Shown here one piece after another: positions 52,170 to 61,330 of a stretch of DNA of 64,000 bases. Every line of letters starts with the position of its first letter. Position 1 is the first letter of the stretch. The notes beneath the pieces are model-generated. The model was not told the DNA's origin. It searched no databases and saw nothing but the letters and a program-made list of their open reading frames with translations. The translations under genes and the position numbers were made by a program. The stretch is from Candidatus Gastranaerophilales bacterium. Lineage in GTDB: Bacteria > Cyanobacteriota > Vampirovibrionia > Gastranaerophilales > Gastranaerophilaceae. The DNA lies in the NCBI GenBank assembly GCA_900769355.1, contig CAAGGG010000057.1, forward strand, positions 17,739 through 81,738, given 5' to 3'.

Positions 52170-52215
52170 CCCCCTGCGTGCAAAGCAGGTGCTCTACCAG
52201 CTGAGCTAAACCCCC
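52140..52215 (-). tRNA. tRNA-Ala (anticodon TGC)
   Basis: The minus strand gives 5'-GGGGGTTTAGCTCAGCTGG, anticodon loop TTTGCAC (TGC) and 3'-CTAACCTCCACCA. The acceptor stem contains a G3-T70 wobble pair, the alanine identity element. CCA is encoded (52142-52140). The element inserted at the 3' end kept the tRNA intact. Confidence 0.96.
52142..52158. repeat. Right attachment repeat at the tRNA-Ala 3' end
   Basis: GTGGAGGTTAGGAGATT, identical to 47509-47525. It covers the acceptor and part of the T arm of tRNA-Ala and is also read by the end of the recombinase gene. Confidence 0.8.
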
Positions 52216-52441
52216 ACATTCGGGTCGTGGCTCTCACCACGTTTATTATCATACATGCTAAATTTTTTTTGTAAACCCCTTTTGTGAAAATTTTTATTTT
52301 TTATGAAATTAAAATATTATACAATTTAATTTTTCCCCCACACCTGAATTTCTAAGTTCGCCATAGCTCACTAAGAAATTCTTTCCTCTCACACCATCGG
52401 GGTGAGGATTTTATCTTGTAAGTTTTTATAAAAAATATTAA

Positions 52442-52478
52442 TTAAAAACGCCTCCGGATACTTCCAGAGACGTTTTTA
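52442..52478 (-). terminator. Terminator of the 186-aa repeat protein gene
   Basis: AAAAACGCCTC and GAGACGTTTTT enclose a GC-rich loop; it follows the gene that reads leftward from 53062. The rest of 52216-52501 has only weak inverted repeats. Confidence 0.7.
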
Positions 52479-52501
52479 TATTTTTAATTAATATTCAGCA
52501 A

Positions 52502-53062
52502 CTAAAATGTGCTTACCATTTCCATATTTGAACCACTTACAACGTTTGAGTAATCAAAGTTATTTGCTTCTCTGTTTTGTTCAAAGAAAGTTACGTTATC
52601 CAAAACCAACTCTTCACATTGTTTCAATGTCATCAATGATAAATTTTTAGCTGTTTTTGAATCAACAACAAGTGTGCGAACTCGCATATTTTTTGGTAAT
52701 GCTGTAATTTTTGTATTTCTGATATTAAATACGTTTGCGCGAACATCTGTATTTAATTTTTCTAAATTACTTTTCTCTATAGAAAAACTGTCTGTCCATA
52801 CATGTTCAGGTAATCTGCCGATTTTTGCATTAAACATATTTACTGAATTTGCATCTATAGGTGTTTCAATTTTTTTAATTTCTGCACCTGATAAATCTAA
52901 TGTGTTAGCAACCCAACCGATTGAAAGTTTACCGATTTTTGCTTTAGACAAATTCAAACTACCTTCAATTTGTCCTAGTTCCAAACTTTTCATTTCGCAG
53001 CCTGACAAATCTAAATCGCCGCCTTGGTAATTTCTAACCATTTCTTCGTAATTTTTTTTCAT
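52502..53062 (-). CDS. Beta-helix-like repeat protein (pentapeptide/leucine-type repeats)
   Basis: 186 residues. From residue 12 about seven repeat turns of 20-21 residues are visible, each with hydrophobic spacing of the type LDLSGCEMKSLELG, LNLSKAKIGKLSIG, LDLSGAEIKKIE, VNMFNAKIGRLPE, FSIEKSNLEKLN and FNIRNTKITALPK. The fold should be a solenoid for protein binding. No signal peptide; unknown partner. The upstream gap to mrnC is very AT-rich. Confidence 0.6.
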   Translation of the reverse strand: MKKNYEEMVRNYQGGDLDLSGCEMKSLELGQIEGSLNLSKAKIGKLSIGWVANTLDLSGAEIKKIETPIDANSVNMFNAKIGRLPEHVWTDSFSIEKSNLEKLNTDVRANVFNIRNTKITALPKNMRVRTLVVDSKTAKNLSLMTLKQCEELVLDNVTFFEQNREANNFDYSNVVSGSNMEMVSTF

Positions 53063-53238
53063 TTAATTTTCCTCCAAAAATTTTATTTTTTACAAAACTT
53101 TTTTTAATTTTTATTGTTTTTATAATATACATTTAATGAAAAAATTTTTAATCATACGATTATATGTTTTTTCTCAAGAATTTTGCAAATTTTTTATATT
53201 TTTTATAATTTTTTTTAGAAAGTTTTATAATTTTTTTA

Positions 53239-53601
53239 TTAAAATTCAATAAATTTTTCAAGGTAATTTTCAACAAAAACCAATCGTTCTTTATCGTGCT
53301 CATGAAAATATCCTATCAACACCTCAAAAGCTGTAGCCTGTCTATATTCTACCTGTATATGACGTCTGCCGATTGGAATAGGTAAATTTCTTGCTCGTCG
53401 TGCAATTTCTTTCTCTTCATCAGTCAAAATTTCATCTAATTTTTGCAATAAAAAAGCTTGAAAAGATGCTTTAACTTTTTCTGTTGTAATTTTGTGTAAT
53501 TTTTTAGAATTTTCTGTTATTTTTATTGTTTTTTCTCTAATAAAAACTTCCCAAATTGCGTCACCAATATACGCATAATTTCTTAAATTCATATTTTCCA
53601 T
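53239..53601 (-). CDS. mrnC: Mini-ribonuclease III
   Basis: 120 residues, a single RNase III catalytic domain without the dsRNA-binding domain. NYAYIGDAIWEVFIRE carries the Asp of the signature; EVLIGYFHEHD holds the second acidic set; GRRHIQVEYRQATAFE is characteristic of MrnC, which matures 23S rRNA ends in Bacillus and is common in cyanobacteria. The -10-like TAAACT ends 6 nt before the ATG (weak leaderless candidate). Confidence 0.85.
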   Translation of the reverse strand: MENMNLRNYAYIGDAIWEVFIREKTIKITENSKKLHKITTEKVKASFQAFLLQKLDEILTDEEKEIARRARNLPIPIGRRHIQVEYRQATAFEVLIGYFHEHDKERLVFVENYLEKFIEF

Positions 53602-53685
53602 AAATCGAGTTTACTACAAATATATTTTTTATATTGTTTTTTTGAAAAAATTATGAGATAATTTATTTAAGGGAGAGTAAATTTT

Positions 53686-54312
53686 ATGAAAAAAAGGATT
53701 TTTGTTATAGCTTTAATAACGATTTTAACAGGTTTGCAAATCAATGCTGCGGAACAAAATGTTTCTACGGTTTCTGCTATGCAAAAAAGTGATTGTGGGT
53801 GCTCAAAACAGACAAAATGTTTGGATTTAATGACTTCAATGTATAATGAACGAGCAACTTTATATAATGTTTTAAATCTTTCTAATGATCAACAAAAATG
53901 TAAAGATGTAATCGATAAAAAACGTTACGAGGAACTTGGAAAACAGTTTCAAGAATACGAAAAAGAAAAATATGTTTTGGATAAAATGTGCAATCACAAT
54001 GCCAGCGAAGCAGCTGTAAAAAAACAGGAAAAAGTTGTCAAAAATATTGAAAAAGAGATGCAAAAAATCGGCAAAAAATATGACAAAGAATTCAAATCTG
54101 TTTTAAATTCCGAACAAAAATCAAAATACAATACTGTTCGCAAAATGGAACGAAAAGAAGTTAAGTATTGCATGAAAAACAAGGCTTTTTACAAACGAGA
54201 TCCAAAACTTCGTCCATTTGGTGAAAAAATGTATTATGGCGAACAAAATGAAGTTTTGTGTCCTGTTCACAATAAATGGCATTTGTTTGGCTTTAAGCAC
54301 AAATTAAAATAA
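53686..54312 (+). CDS. Periplasmic LTxxQ/CpxP-Spy-like protein
   Basis: 208 residues with a signal peptide (MKKRIFVIALITILTGLQINA). The mature part is helical with the SEQKSKYNTVRKMERKE segment resembling the LTxxQ motif of Spy/CpxP envelope-stress chaperones, plus two Cys clusters (SDCGCSKQTKC; KYCMKNKA; VLCPVHNKWH), which suggest metal or disulfide binding. The ribosome binding site AGGGAGAG supports the start. Function inferred from motif only. Confidence 0.55.
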   Translation: MKKRIFVIALITILTGLQINAAEQNVSTVSAMQKSDCGCSKQTKCLDLMTSMYNERATLYNVLNLSNDQQKCKDVIDKKRYEELGKQFQEYEKEKYVLDKMCNHNASEAAVKKQEKVVKNIEKEMQKIGKKYDKEFKSVLNSEQKSKYNTVRKMERKEVKYCMKNKAFYKRDPKLRPFGEKMYYGEQNEVLCPVHNKWHLFGFKHKLK

Positions 54313-55119
54313 CTACCTTGAAGAATGAATACTTCTAGCAAACCTCAATCTCTGTTGAGTTGATGGGTGAGATGAAAAATATTGCAAAAATTCAGGTGCA
54401 TTTTCTTCTTTTTCAAGATACCTGAAAAACTTTATTGCTGCAGTATTTCTACCATATAATTTATAGAGCATTTTGTTAGCATATTCGTCTGCTCGTTTTT
54501 CTTGAGCACGAGAATAAGTCAATGCATTCAAATCAGAAATTCCATTAATTGCAACACTGGTATTATTTTGTCCACCAGATAAAACAGATGTAATCAAACC
54601 TGCAATAACTTGTCTGCTAACATGTTTTAGACAATCTCTATGAGCATAGTGTCCAAACTCATGCGCCATTACGAAAGCAAGCATTTCCTCATCATTAACT
54701 TTTTCCAAAAGTCCTTCTGTAAAATGGATTGAGCCATCGATTTCGATAAAAGCATTGACTTCTTTCATAGGTTCAATTGAAATTGGAAAACTTGATTTAT
54801 TTTGCAAAACTTTATCTTCTGCAACAATTTTTTGTTTAATTTTTTCGAGCTTATCTATTTGAGCTTGATTTTTTGAATCTTTTAAAATCATTGTGGTATC
54901 AAAGTTTGGGATACTTTTTTCAATTTGTGTAATCGTTTTGTCAGGAAGTCTATCTATTATAAAGCATGAAATTGAATCTGCAAACAAATAAATAACAAAA
55001 AGCATTACAACAATTCCTAAAATAAGTATTAGAAATTCAACACCATCATTGATTTTGCCAACATTGACATTATCCTCAACCATAGCCCTATATCTTTGTT
55101 CTAAATCGTTATTTTTCAT
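54313..55119 (-). CDS. M48-family zinc metalloprotease
   Basis: 268 residues. One N-terminal transmembrane helix (FLILILGIVVMLFVIYLF), then the M48 domain: FVMAHEFGHYAHRD with HExxH (His153, Glu154, His157) and the downstream Glu in EKRADEYANKML, ending in SSHPSTQQRLRFA. Resembles membrane-bound HtpX/BepA-like proteases in quality control. It overlaps the YbjQ-like gene upstream by 11 nt. Confidence 0.9.
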   Translation of the reverse strand: MKNNDLEQRYRAMVEDNVNVGKINDGVEFLILILGIVVMLFVIYLFADSISCFIIDRLPDKTITQIEKSIPNFDTTMILKDSKNQAQIDKLEKIKQKIVAEDKVLQNKSSFPISIEPMKEVNAFIEIDGSIHFTEGLLEKVNDEEMLAFVMAHEFGHYAHRDCLKHVSRQVIAGLITSVLSGGQNNTSVAINGISDLNALTYSRAQEKRADEYANKMLYKLYGRNTAAIKFFRYLEKEENAPEFLQYFSSHPSTQQRLRFARSIHSSR

Positions 55120-55564
55120 AAGTTATTGCTGTTCCATAAGCTATAATTGCGCATTGAGGTACAGAATTTTGAGAATCATATATATTATTCAACATTACGG
55201 ATTCAATACGAGTATTCACAATACAATTTGCAGTACGCGCTTTTTCACGCATTCTCAACAACGCTTCACGTCTGCCTCTATCGATTACCGATTCAAAAGA
55301 TGTCAATCTTCCGCCAAAAATACTTTTTAATCCGGCACTAAAATTTTTGAAATAATCTCCACTTATAACGCATTCTCCTGTTACTAGTTCAACTTTTCGG
55401 ATTTTTTTGTTAATACTCCAACCTTTTGAGCCAAAGCTAATACAAGGTTTACGGAAGAGTGCAATTTCTCTTCGTTGAATTTTCTTATAATGATTTTTTT
55501 CAATAATAGAACCTGTTATATAAGTAAAAAACAGAATAACTAGTATAAATAATATATCACCCAT
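55109..55564 (-). CDS. YbjQ/UPF0145-family protein with membrane anchor
   Basis: 151 residues. Transmembrane helix at the N-terminus (GDILFILVILFFTYITG), then a YbjQ-type domain: VTGECVISGDYFKNFSAGLK, FGGRLTSFESVIDRGRREAL, RTANCIVNTRIESVML. YbjQ-like proteins form ring oligomers; function unknown. It overlaps the M48 protease gene by 11 nt and lies 3 nt from the second YbjQ gene, so the three form one operon. Confidence 0.8.
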   Translation of the reverse strand: MGDILFILVILFFTYITGSIIEKNHYKKIQRREIALFRKPCISFGSKGWSINKKIRKVELVTGECVISGDYFKNFSAGLKSIFGGRLTSFESVIDRGRREALLRMREKARTANCIVNTRIESVMLNNIYDSQNSVPQCAIIAYGTAITYEK

Positions 55565-55567
55565 AAA

Positions 55568-55891
55568 CTATTCCTTTGGTTGAACTTTTACCGCAGTACC
55601 GTAGGCATAAACCTCAGCAGCACCAACAGTTACAGAAGATGTCGCAAATCTGACATTAATAACTGCATTAGCACCAAGTCGCATCGCTTGTGCTTCCATT
55701 CTTTGAATAGCTTCTTTGCGTGCTTCCATCAATAATTCTGTGTAACTTTTAAGTTCACCACCAACCATGTTTTTCAAACCGGCACCAAAGTCTTTAATAG
55801 CATTCTTAGCTCTGACAGTACTACCGGTAACAAGACCATATTGAGCAATAATTGTCATTCCAGGGACACTTTCAATATTAGTTAAAATCAT
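55568..55891 (-). CDS. YbjQ/UPF0145-family protein (soluble)
   Basis: 107 residues from ATG 55891: ILTNIESVPGMTIIAQYGLV, TGSTVRAKNAIKDFGAGLKN, GGELKSYTELLMEARKEAIQ, GANAVINVRFATSSVTVGAA. A perfect AAGGAGG sits 8 nt upstream of this ATG; the ATG at 55897 is too close and the frame to 55942 is not needed. First gene of a three-gene operon with a membrane-anchored paralogue and the M48 protease. Confidence 0.88.
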   Translation of the reverse strand: MILTNIESVPGMTIIAQYGLVTGSTVRAKNAIKDFGAGLKNMVGGELKSYTELLMEARKEAIQRMEAQAMRLGANAVINVRFATSSVTVGAAEVYAYGTAVKVQPKE

Positions 55892-55959
55892 ATTCATAAC
55901 CTCCTTTTGGATTATAAATATAATTTTTAAATAAAAAAACATTCATTTGAATGATAAAG

Positions 55960-56190
55960 TTTTATTGTTGAGAGAAAAACCGAATCTATTTCTCTATCTT
56001 CTAAGATTAAAAAGTCGATAGGACGCTAAGACGATAAGTTGTTAAGTTCATATCGCCTTATCGTCTTATCGTCATTCCAAATTCTTGGCTACTTAGCTGC
56101 TTAGCTGTTTTATTACAGTGGGCTACGTGCGTAAGAGCTTCCCACCAAAATATAAAGTATGAACCAATATTGTTACAGTGGGTTATGTGC
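55960..56190. repeat. A-type repeat array
   Basis: AAAGTCGATAGGACGCTAAG, ACGATAAGTTGTTAAGTTC, CGCCTTATCGTCTTATCG, TGGCTACTTAGCTGCTTAGC, and a direct repeat of ATTACAGTGGGCTACGTGCG and GTTACAGTGGGTTATGTGCG 60 nt apart. No gene. Confidence 0.7.
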
Positions 56191-56197
56191 GTAGCAC

Positions 56198-57322
56198 CTA
56201 TCTGATTTGTACAGGCATAATTAAGCAAACATAATCTTCTTCGCTGTTCGGCTTAAACATTGTTGCTGAAAGCGGTGTATTCAAACCTACCTTAACCTCA
56301 GTAGAATCAATATTTTTCAAGGCTTCCAATACATATTTATAATTGAAGGCAATTGACAATTCTTCGTCATAAGCATAATTAATATCCAAAACTTCTTCTG
56401 ATTTACCTGAATCAGGTGTATCGGCTGTTAATTTCAAAGTATTATTACTAAATTCAAGTTTAACGATACTTGTTTTTTCATTAACCATGATTGATACACG
56501 CTCCAAAGCAGAAATTAATTGAGAAACATTTACAAGTGCTTCTTTCGGACTTTCGTTCGGAATAAGTTTGTTATACTGAGGGAATTGACCTTCTAATAAT
56601 CTTGAAATTGTTATTGTTTTTTCAGTTTTAATAATGAATTTTGATTTTTCAGTGTAAATTTTGATTGAATCTTCGTTTATAAAACTTGTCATCTTAATAA
56701 ATTCATTCAAGGTTTTCGACGGAATAATAAGTTGTTTTGCCAAATTTTCTTTATTATCAATAGTTTCACGAACTCTTGCAAGGCGGTTTCCGTCAGTTGA
56801 AGCGATTTCCATAACATTGTTTGAAATATCACAAACAATACCTGATAAAAGGTTGCTTGTTTCATAACTTGCAGCGGCAAAACCTGCTTGGCGTACAGCT
56901 TTTGCAAATGGTCTTACTTCAACTTCAAAACCTTCGTCGTCATTCAATTGAATTGAAGAAAATTCAGGCGGAAATTCTGCAGCAGAAATACCAATGATAT
57001 CAAATTTAGAATTTTGGCATGTAATGTGAACAGATGTTTCACCTTCCGGCATTTCAAAAGTGATTAATTTGTCACCAAGCTTTGAAACTATCTCATTGAG
57101 CGTTTTTGAAGGAAGTGTAATTTTTCCTTCTTCTTCAACTTGAGCATCAACTTCTGCAATTACTGTCAAATCCAAATCTGTTGCAACTAGTTTAATTGCG
57201 CTTGTACCAATAGTTTCAATATAAATATTTAAAAGAACAGGTTGCAAAGCTTTTGCAGATGTTGCTCTTTCAACAATTTTAATTCCGTTATATAAATCTT
57301 CTTTTTTGATAACAAATTTCAT
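56198..57322 (-). CDS. dnaN: DNA polymerase III beta subunit (sliding clamp)
   Basis: Processivity clamp of 374 residues with three clamp domains: MKFVIKKEDLYNGIKIVERA, ALQPVLLNIYIETIG, GKITLPSKTLNEIVSKLG, FPQYNKLIPNESPKEALVNV and the C-terminal CLIMPVQIR. GGGAG 7 nt upstream supports the start. It reads away from an AT-rich box-containing gap that is a candidate origin. Confidence 0.96.
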   Translation of the reverse strand: MKFVIKKEDLYNGIKIVERATSAKALQPVLLNIYIETIGTSAIKLVATDLDLTVIAEVDAQVEEEGKITLPSKTLNEIVSKLGDKLITFEMPEGETSVHITCQNSKFDIIGISAAEFPPEFSSIQLNDDEGFEVEVRPFAKAVRQAGFAAASYETSNLLSGIVCDISNNVMEIASTDGNRLARVRETIDNKENLAKQLIIPSKTLNEFIKMTSFINEDSIKIYTEKSKFIIKTEKTITISRLLEGQFPQYNKLIPNESPKEALVNVSQLISALERVSIMVNEKTSIVKLEFSNNTLKLTADTPDSGKSEEVLDINYAYDEELSIAFNYKYVLEALKNIDSTEVKVGLNTPLSATMFKPNSEEDYVCLIMPVQIR

Positions 57323-57364
57323 GTTTCTACTCCCAATTTCTACCTTTATAATAAAATTATAGTC

Positions 57365-57749
57365 GTTGAAAAAACAAATTAAACAAAATACTCAAAATAT
57401 TACAAAAAAGTTTACCTTCTCAAAGTTTTGAACAACGTTATATTATTATATATTATTTAATTAAATAAATTAAAGTAATTAATAATAATAATAAGGAGCA
57501 ATTATTTGTAGAAAACCAATGGAAAGTTTTTATATGACTGATTTTGAGCATGTAGAAAATTTTGTAGAAAACATGTATAAAACAAATGTTAAATTGTAGA
57601 AAACTATTAATCTATCAAACCTATGTAGAAAACTCATGAGTTTTCTACATTTCTCTACAAAGTTTTCTACTATAAATTGATGTGTTTTCTACATGATTTT
57701 TGATAAATTTCACTGTTGATAATAATATTTTTTCTCATAAAATGTTATT
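57365..57749. other. Probable chromosomal replication origin (oriC) with variant DnaA boxes
   Basis: Seven exact copies of TGTAGAAAA/TTTTCTACA (57507, 57551, 57563, 57595, 57624 forward; 57641, 57685 reverse) plus three one-base variants (57574, 57651, 57663). This is one base from the cyanobacterial DnaA box TTTTCCACA. Boxes at 57624 and 57641 form a perfect 26-bp palindrome. An AT-only stretch (57436-57495) fits a DNA unwinding element. Location beside dnaN is the standard bacterial and cyanobacterial origin setting. No gene. Confidence 0.65.
57738..57743 (+). promoter_or_regulatory. -10 box of mfd, leaderless start predicted
   Basis: TAAAAT at 57738-57743, 6 nt before the ATG at 57750; no ribosome binding site. 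Confidence 0.5.
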
Positions 57750-60700
57750 ATGTTTAAAATCAATGCACCTGAAAATAATGAAAATTATGCTTTGTTTGAA
57801 AATTATTTGGCAAAGAAATTTTCGTTTGCAATCACAGGTTTGACAACGATTTTGCGACTTTTGTTGATTACAAAAATAAAAAAAATTACTGATAAAAAAA
57901 TTCTATTTGTAACATCGAATGAGCAAAATGCATTGCGTTATCAAAATGATTTAGAAAAAGCGTTCGGTGTAAAATCAGAACTTTTGCCGTTTCAAAATAT
58001 TTCTATGTACGAAACTGTTTCGCCGAACAGGTATGATTACGCGGAACAATATAGAGTTTTGACCGAAAAACCAGATATTGTAATTGCCCCTGTAAAAGCG
58101 TTGTTGGAAAAGTTTCCGACTCAAAGTTTTTACAAAAATAATTCTACAACTATAAAAATCGGCGACGAAATAGATACAAAAGACTTGGCACAAAAGTTCG
58201 TAAACCTTGGCTACAAGCACTCGACAATGGTTTCTGATATCGGAGAATTTAGTATAAGAGGCGATATTGTAGATTTTTATTCGCTCGACAAACACCCTGT
58301 GAGGATAGAGCTCTGGGGCGATGAAATTGTTGATATCAGATACTTTAACAACGAAACGCAAAAGTCTATTGAAAAATTAAAGTCGGCTGAGATTTTGCCG
58401 ATGTATAAGTTTTGTGTCTCGCAAGATGATGAACTTGCACCCCTCGCCCCTACGGGGAGAGGGTGTCACGAAGTGACGGGTGAGGGGTTTAATCATATAA
58501 AAGAACTCGTCGAAAACGAAGGTTATTTCGAAGGAATTGAGGTTTACCAAAATTATTTTAATAATGATTTAGTTACCATTTTGGATTATTTCAACGACTA
58601 TGTTTTGGTTTTGGACGAAACATCTGAGCTTTATGCAAAATACGAGTTTTTGGATAAAAATTTTGAAGAACAACTTCAAGAAAACTTAAAACTTAATTTG
58701 AATGAGCCGTTGGAAGGTCGAAACCATGTAACTTTTGAAGAATTTATCCAAAAAATTGCCGGGTTTGTGAAAATCGGACTGAATAATTTTATAGACAGTG
58801 AAATGGACGAGATTGTCGAGTTTAATACTCAGACTATTCAAAGCTTTGAGGCTAATCTGGATCATATCGCAGAGTTTATAAGAAAATATAAAAATGAAGT
58901 GGGATTGAACCAAAATATTTCTCACCCCTCGCCCCTGCGGGGAGAGGGTGCCCTATGGGCGGGTGAGGGGTTCAATACTGATGGTGGGTTAGAAATTAGC
59001 AACCGCGAGGGGTGGAGAATTATCATCGCCACTGATTACCCTGAGCGAGTAAAAGAAATTCTTGCCGAGCGCGATATTTTTGATGTTGAGTATAATGAAA
59101 GTATTTCTTCGCATGGTGCGATTTTAGAGGATTTTAGAACTATAATCCTTACCGATAGAGAACTTTTCAATAAGCGAAACAAAGAAATTACTTCGCAAAA
59201 ACGTTCTTATTACAAGGAAAAACCCGAATATATCGAAAATATTAACGATATAAAAGAGGGTGAATATGTTGTCCATAGTATTCATGGTGTCGGGATTTAT
59301 AAAGGGCTTTCGCAACAGGAAATTGACGGACAGCTCAAAGATTATTTGACTATTGAATACGCAAACAAAGATAGATTACACATTCCGGCAGAACAGATAA
59401 ATTTGCTTGTACGCTATCGTGGATCTGGTGCTATAAAACCAAAACTTTCTCGAATGGGTGGAAAAGATTGGGAAAATACTAAAACTCGTGTCAAAAAAGA
59501 GGTTGAACAGGTTGCGTATGATCTTTTGCGACTTTATGCAAAGCGTAAAATGCAAAAGGGTATTCAGTTTTTGCCTGACACAAATTGGCAAGTTGAGATG
59601 GAAGAGGCGTTTGAATACACTGAAACTCCTGATCAGATGAAGGCGATAAACGATGTTAAGGCTGATATGGAAAGTGAACAGCCGATGGATAGGCTTATTT
59701 GTGGTGATGTCGGGTTTGGTAAGACAGAAGTTGCAATGCGTGGAATTTTCAAGGCTGTAACCTCCGGAAAACAGGTTGCTGTAGTTGTTCCGACGACTAT
59801 TTTGGCGTTCCAACATTATCAGACGATTTCTGAAAGGTTTAAGCCGTTTGGGGTTCAGGTTGAACTTTTGTCACGTTTTAGAACTTCAAAAGAGCAAAAA
59901 GAAACGATTAAACATCTTGCAACAGGTGAGTGTGACGTGGTTGTCGGAACACACAGACTTTTGCAAGAAGGTATTGTGTTTAAGGATTTGGGACTTGTTG
60001 TAATTGATGAGGAGCACAGGTTTGGGGTTCGCCATAAGGAAAAACTAAAATCTTTGCGTGAAAACATTGATATTATTACGATGTCAGCAACTCCAATCCC
60101 GAGAACACTTTATATGTCACTTTCCGGAATTAAAGATATGTCTATAATTAATACTCCGCCGAAAAACAGACTTCCGATTAAGACATTTGTCGGTGAGTGG
60201 AATGAAAATATGGTGAAAAACGCGATTACTCATGAGCTTGATAGAGAGGGACAAGTTTTTTATCTTTATAATAGGGTGGAAACTATTGATGAGTTTAAAT
60301 TTCAGCTCCAAAAACTTGTGCCGAATGCACGTATTGCAATCGGGCATGGTCAGATGAATGAAAAAGAACTTGAAAAAATTATTATCGACTTTGCAAACCA
60401 TGAGTATGATGTACTTTTGGCTACTACAATTATTGAAAACGGTATTGATATTCCAAACGCAAACACTATGATTATTCATAATGCCGACAAATTTGGACTT
60501 GCACAACTTTATCAACTCAGAGGGCGTGTCGGACGTTCGCAAAGACAAGCTTATTGTTACTGTTTCTACACAAAATCCAAAGAGATTACTCGAGATGCGG
60601 TTCAGAGATTGAAGGCGATAAAAGAATTTACAACTCTTGGTAGCGGTTATCAGATTGCAATGCGTGATGTTGAAATTCGAGGGGTCGGAAACATTCTCGG

Positions 60701-61292
60701 TACAAAGCAACATGGTCACATGGTAAATGTCGGTTTTGATACATATTGTCAGCTTTTGGAAGAAACAGTTCAGGAGCTTCAAGGTCAGGTTGTTCAAAAA
60801 GCAGAGCCTACAATTGTGGATATAAATGTTACGGCATTTATTCCTGATGAGTGGGTTGGTTCTGCTGAGCAAAAAATGATTGAGTATAAGCGACTTGCGG
60901 ACGTAAAATCTGACGTTGAACTGGATTATATAACGGAAGAATGGAAAGACAGGTTTGCAAAACCGCCTGAAAGTGTAGAAAACTTAATTAAATTAATAAG
61001 AATCAGGTTGGCGGCAACTGATGTCAGAATTTCTCTAATTCGTGAAACAGAAGATAACATAAGAATTTATACACCGTACTCTCAACCTGAGTGGAAAATA
61101 ATTCAAAGAACTTTGCCGTCAGAAATTTTGAAACGTATAAAATTTACAATTGCACCAAAAGCTTGCACTGATGGAAATTCTATATTATTATTAAATAATA
61201 AATACATGAATTTTGATGAAGTATTTAACATTTTGACAGATTTGTTTTATTATATACGTAAAGTTGGCGATGAATTCGCTTATCCAGAATAA
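57750..61292 (+). CDS. mfd: Transcription-repair coupling factor
   Basis: Removes stalled RNA polymerase and recruits UvrA. 1180 residues: UvrB-like N-terminal module (FVTSNEQNALRYQNDLEKAF, EFSIRGDIVDFYSLDKHPV), RNA polymerase-interacting domain (YVVHSIHGVGIYKGL), RecG-type helicase (ICGDVGFGKTEVAMRG, VVIDEEHRFGVRHKEKL, TMSATPIPRTLYMSL) and C-terminal TRCF domain (LADVKSDVELDYITEEWKDR). Two repeat-derived insertions lie in the N-terminal module. Immediately 3' of the origin candidate and 38 nt before the PpiC lipoprotein gene. Confidence 0.95.
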   Translation: MFKINAPENNENYALFENYLAKKFSFAITGLTTILRLLLITKIKKITDKKILFVTSNEQNALRYQNDLEKAFGVKSELLPFQNISMYETVSPNRYDYAEQYRVLTEKPDIVIAPVKALLEKFPTQSFYKNNSTTIKIGDEIDTKDLAQKFVNLGYKHSTMVSDIGEFSIRGDIVDFYSLDKHPVRIELWGDEIVDIRYFNNETQKSIEKLKSAEILPMYKFCVSQDDELAPLAPTGRGCHEVTGEGFNHIKELVENEGYFEGIEVYQNYFNNDLVTILDYFNDYVLVLDETSELYAKYEFLDKNFEEQLQENLKLNLNEPLEGRNHVTFEEFIQKIAGFVKIGLNNFIDSEMDEIVEFNTQTIQSFEANLDHIAEFIRKYKNEVGLNQNISHPSPLRGEGALWAGEGFNTDGGLEISNREGWRIIIATDYPERVKEILAERDIFDVEYNESISSHGAILEDFRTIILTDRELFNKRNKEITSQKRSYYKEKPEYIENINDIKEGEYVVHSIHGVGIYKGLSQQEIDGQLKDYLTIEYANKDRLHIPAEQINLLVRYRGSGAIKPKLSRMGGKDWENTKTRVKKEVEQVAYDLLRLYAKRKMQKGIQFLPDTNWQVEMEEAFEYTETPDQMKAINDVKADMESEQPMDRLICGDVGFGKTEVAMRGIFKAVTSGKQVAVVVPTTILAFQHYQTISERFKPFGVQVELLSRFRTSKEQKETIKHLATGECDVVVGTHRLLQEGIVFKDLGLVVIDEEHRFGVRHKEKLKSLRENIDIITMSATPIPRTLYMSLSGIKDMSIINTPPKNRLPIKTFVGEWNENMVKNAITHELDREGQVFYLYNRVETIDEFKFQLQKLVPNARIAIGHGQMNEKELEKIIIDFANHEYDVLLATTIIENGIDIPNANTMIIHNADKFGLAQLYQLRGRVGRSQRQAYCYCFYTKSKEITRDAVQRLKAIKEFTTLGSGYQIAMRDVEIRGVGNILGTKQHGHMVNVGFDTYCQLLEETVQELQGQVVQKAEPTIVDINVTAFIPDEWVGSAEQKMIEYKRLADVKSDVELDYITEEWKDRFAKPPESVENLIKLIRIRLAATDVRISLIRETEDNIRIYTPYSQPEWKIIQRTLPSEILKRIKFTIAPKACTDGNSILLLNNKYMNFDEVFNILTDLFYYIRKVGDEFAYPE
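58437..58493. repeat. In-frame palindromic repeat in mfd, copy 1
   Basis: CCCCTCGCCCCTACGGGGAG, GGTGTCACGAAGTGACGGG and GAGGGGTTTAAT form a hairpin. It reads as LAPTGRGCHEVTGEGF in Mfd (residues about 230-248). Confidence 0.75.
58921..58974. repeat. In-frame palindromic repeat in mfd, copy 2
   Basis: CTCACCCCTCGCCCCTGCGG, GGAGAGGGTGCCCTATGGGC and GGGTGAGGGGTTCAAT. Reads as SHPSPLRGEGALWAGEGF (residues about 391-408), in a different frame register from copy 1. Confidence 0.75.
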
Positions 61293-61330
61293 AACAAAAA
61301 AATAACCGATATATAAGAAAAGGAGAACTT

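Noticed and set aside
57507..57693. TGTAGAAAA array as an operator for dnaN or mfd only
   Set aside because: Number, spacing in both orientations and the AT-only stretch fit an origin better, although autoregulation by DnaA at the same boxes is not excluded.
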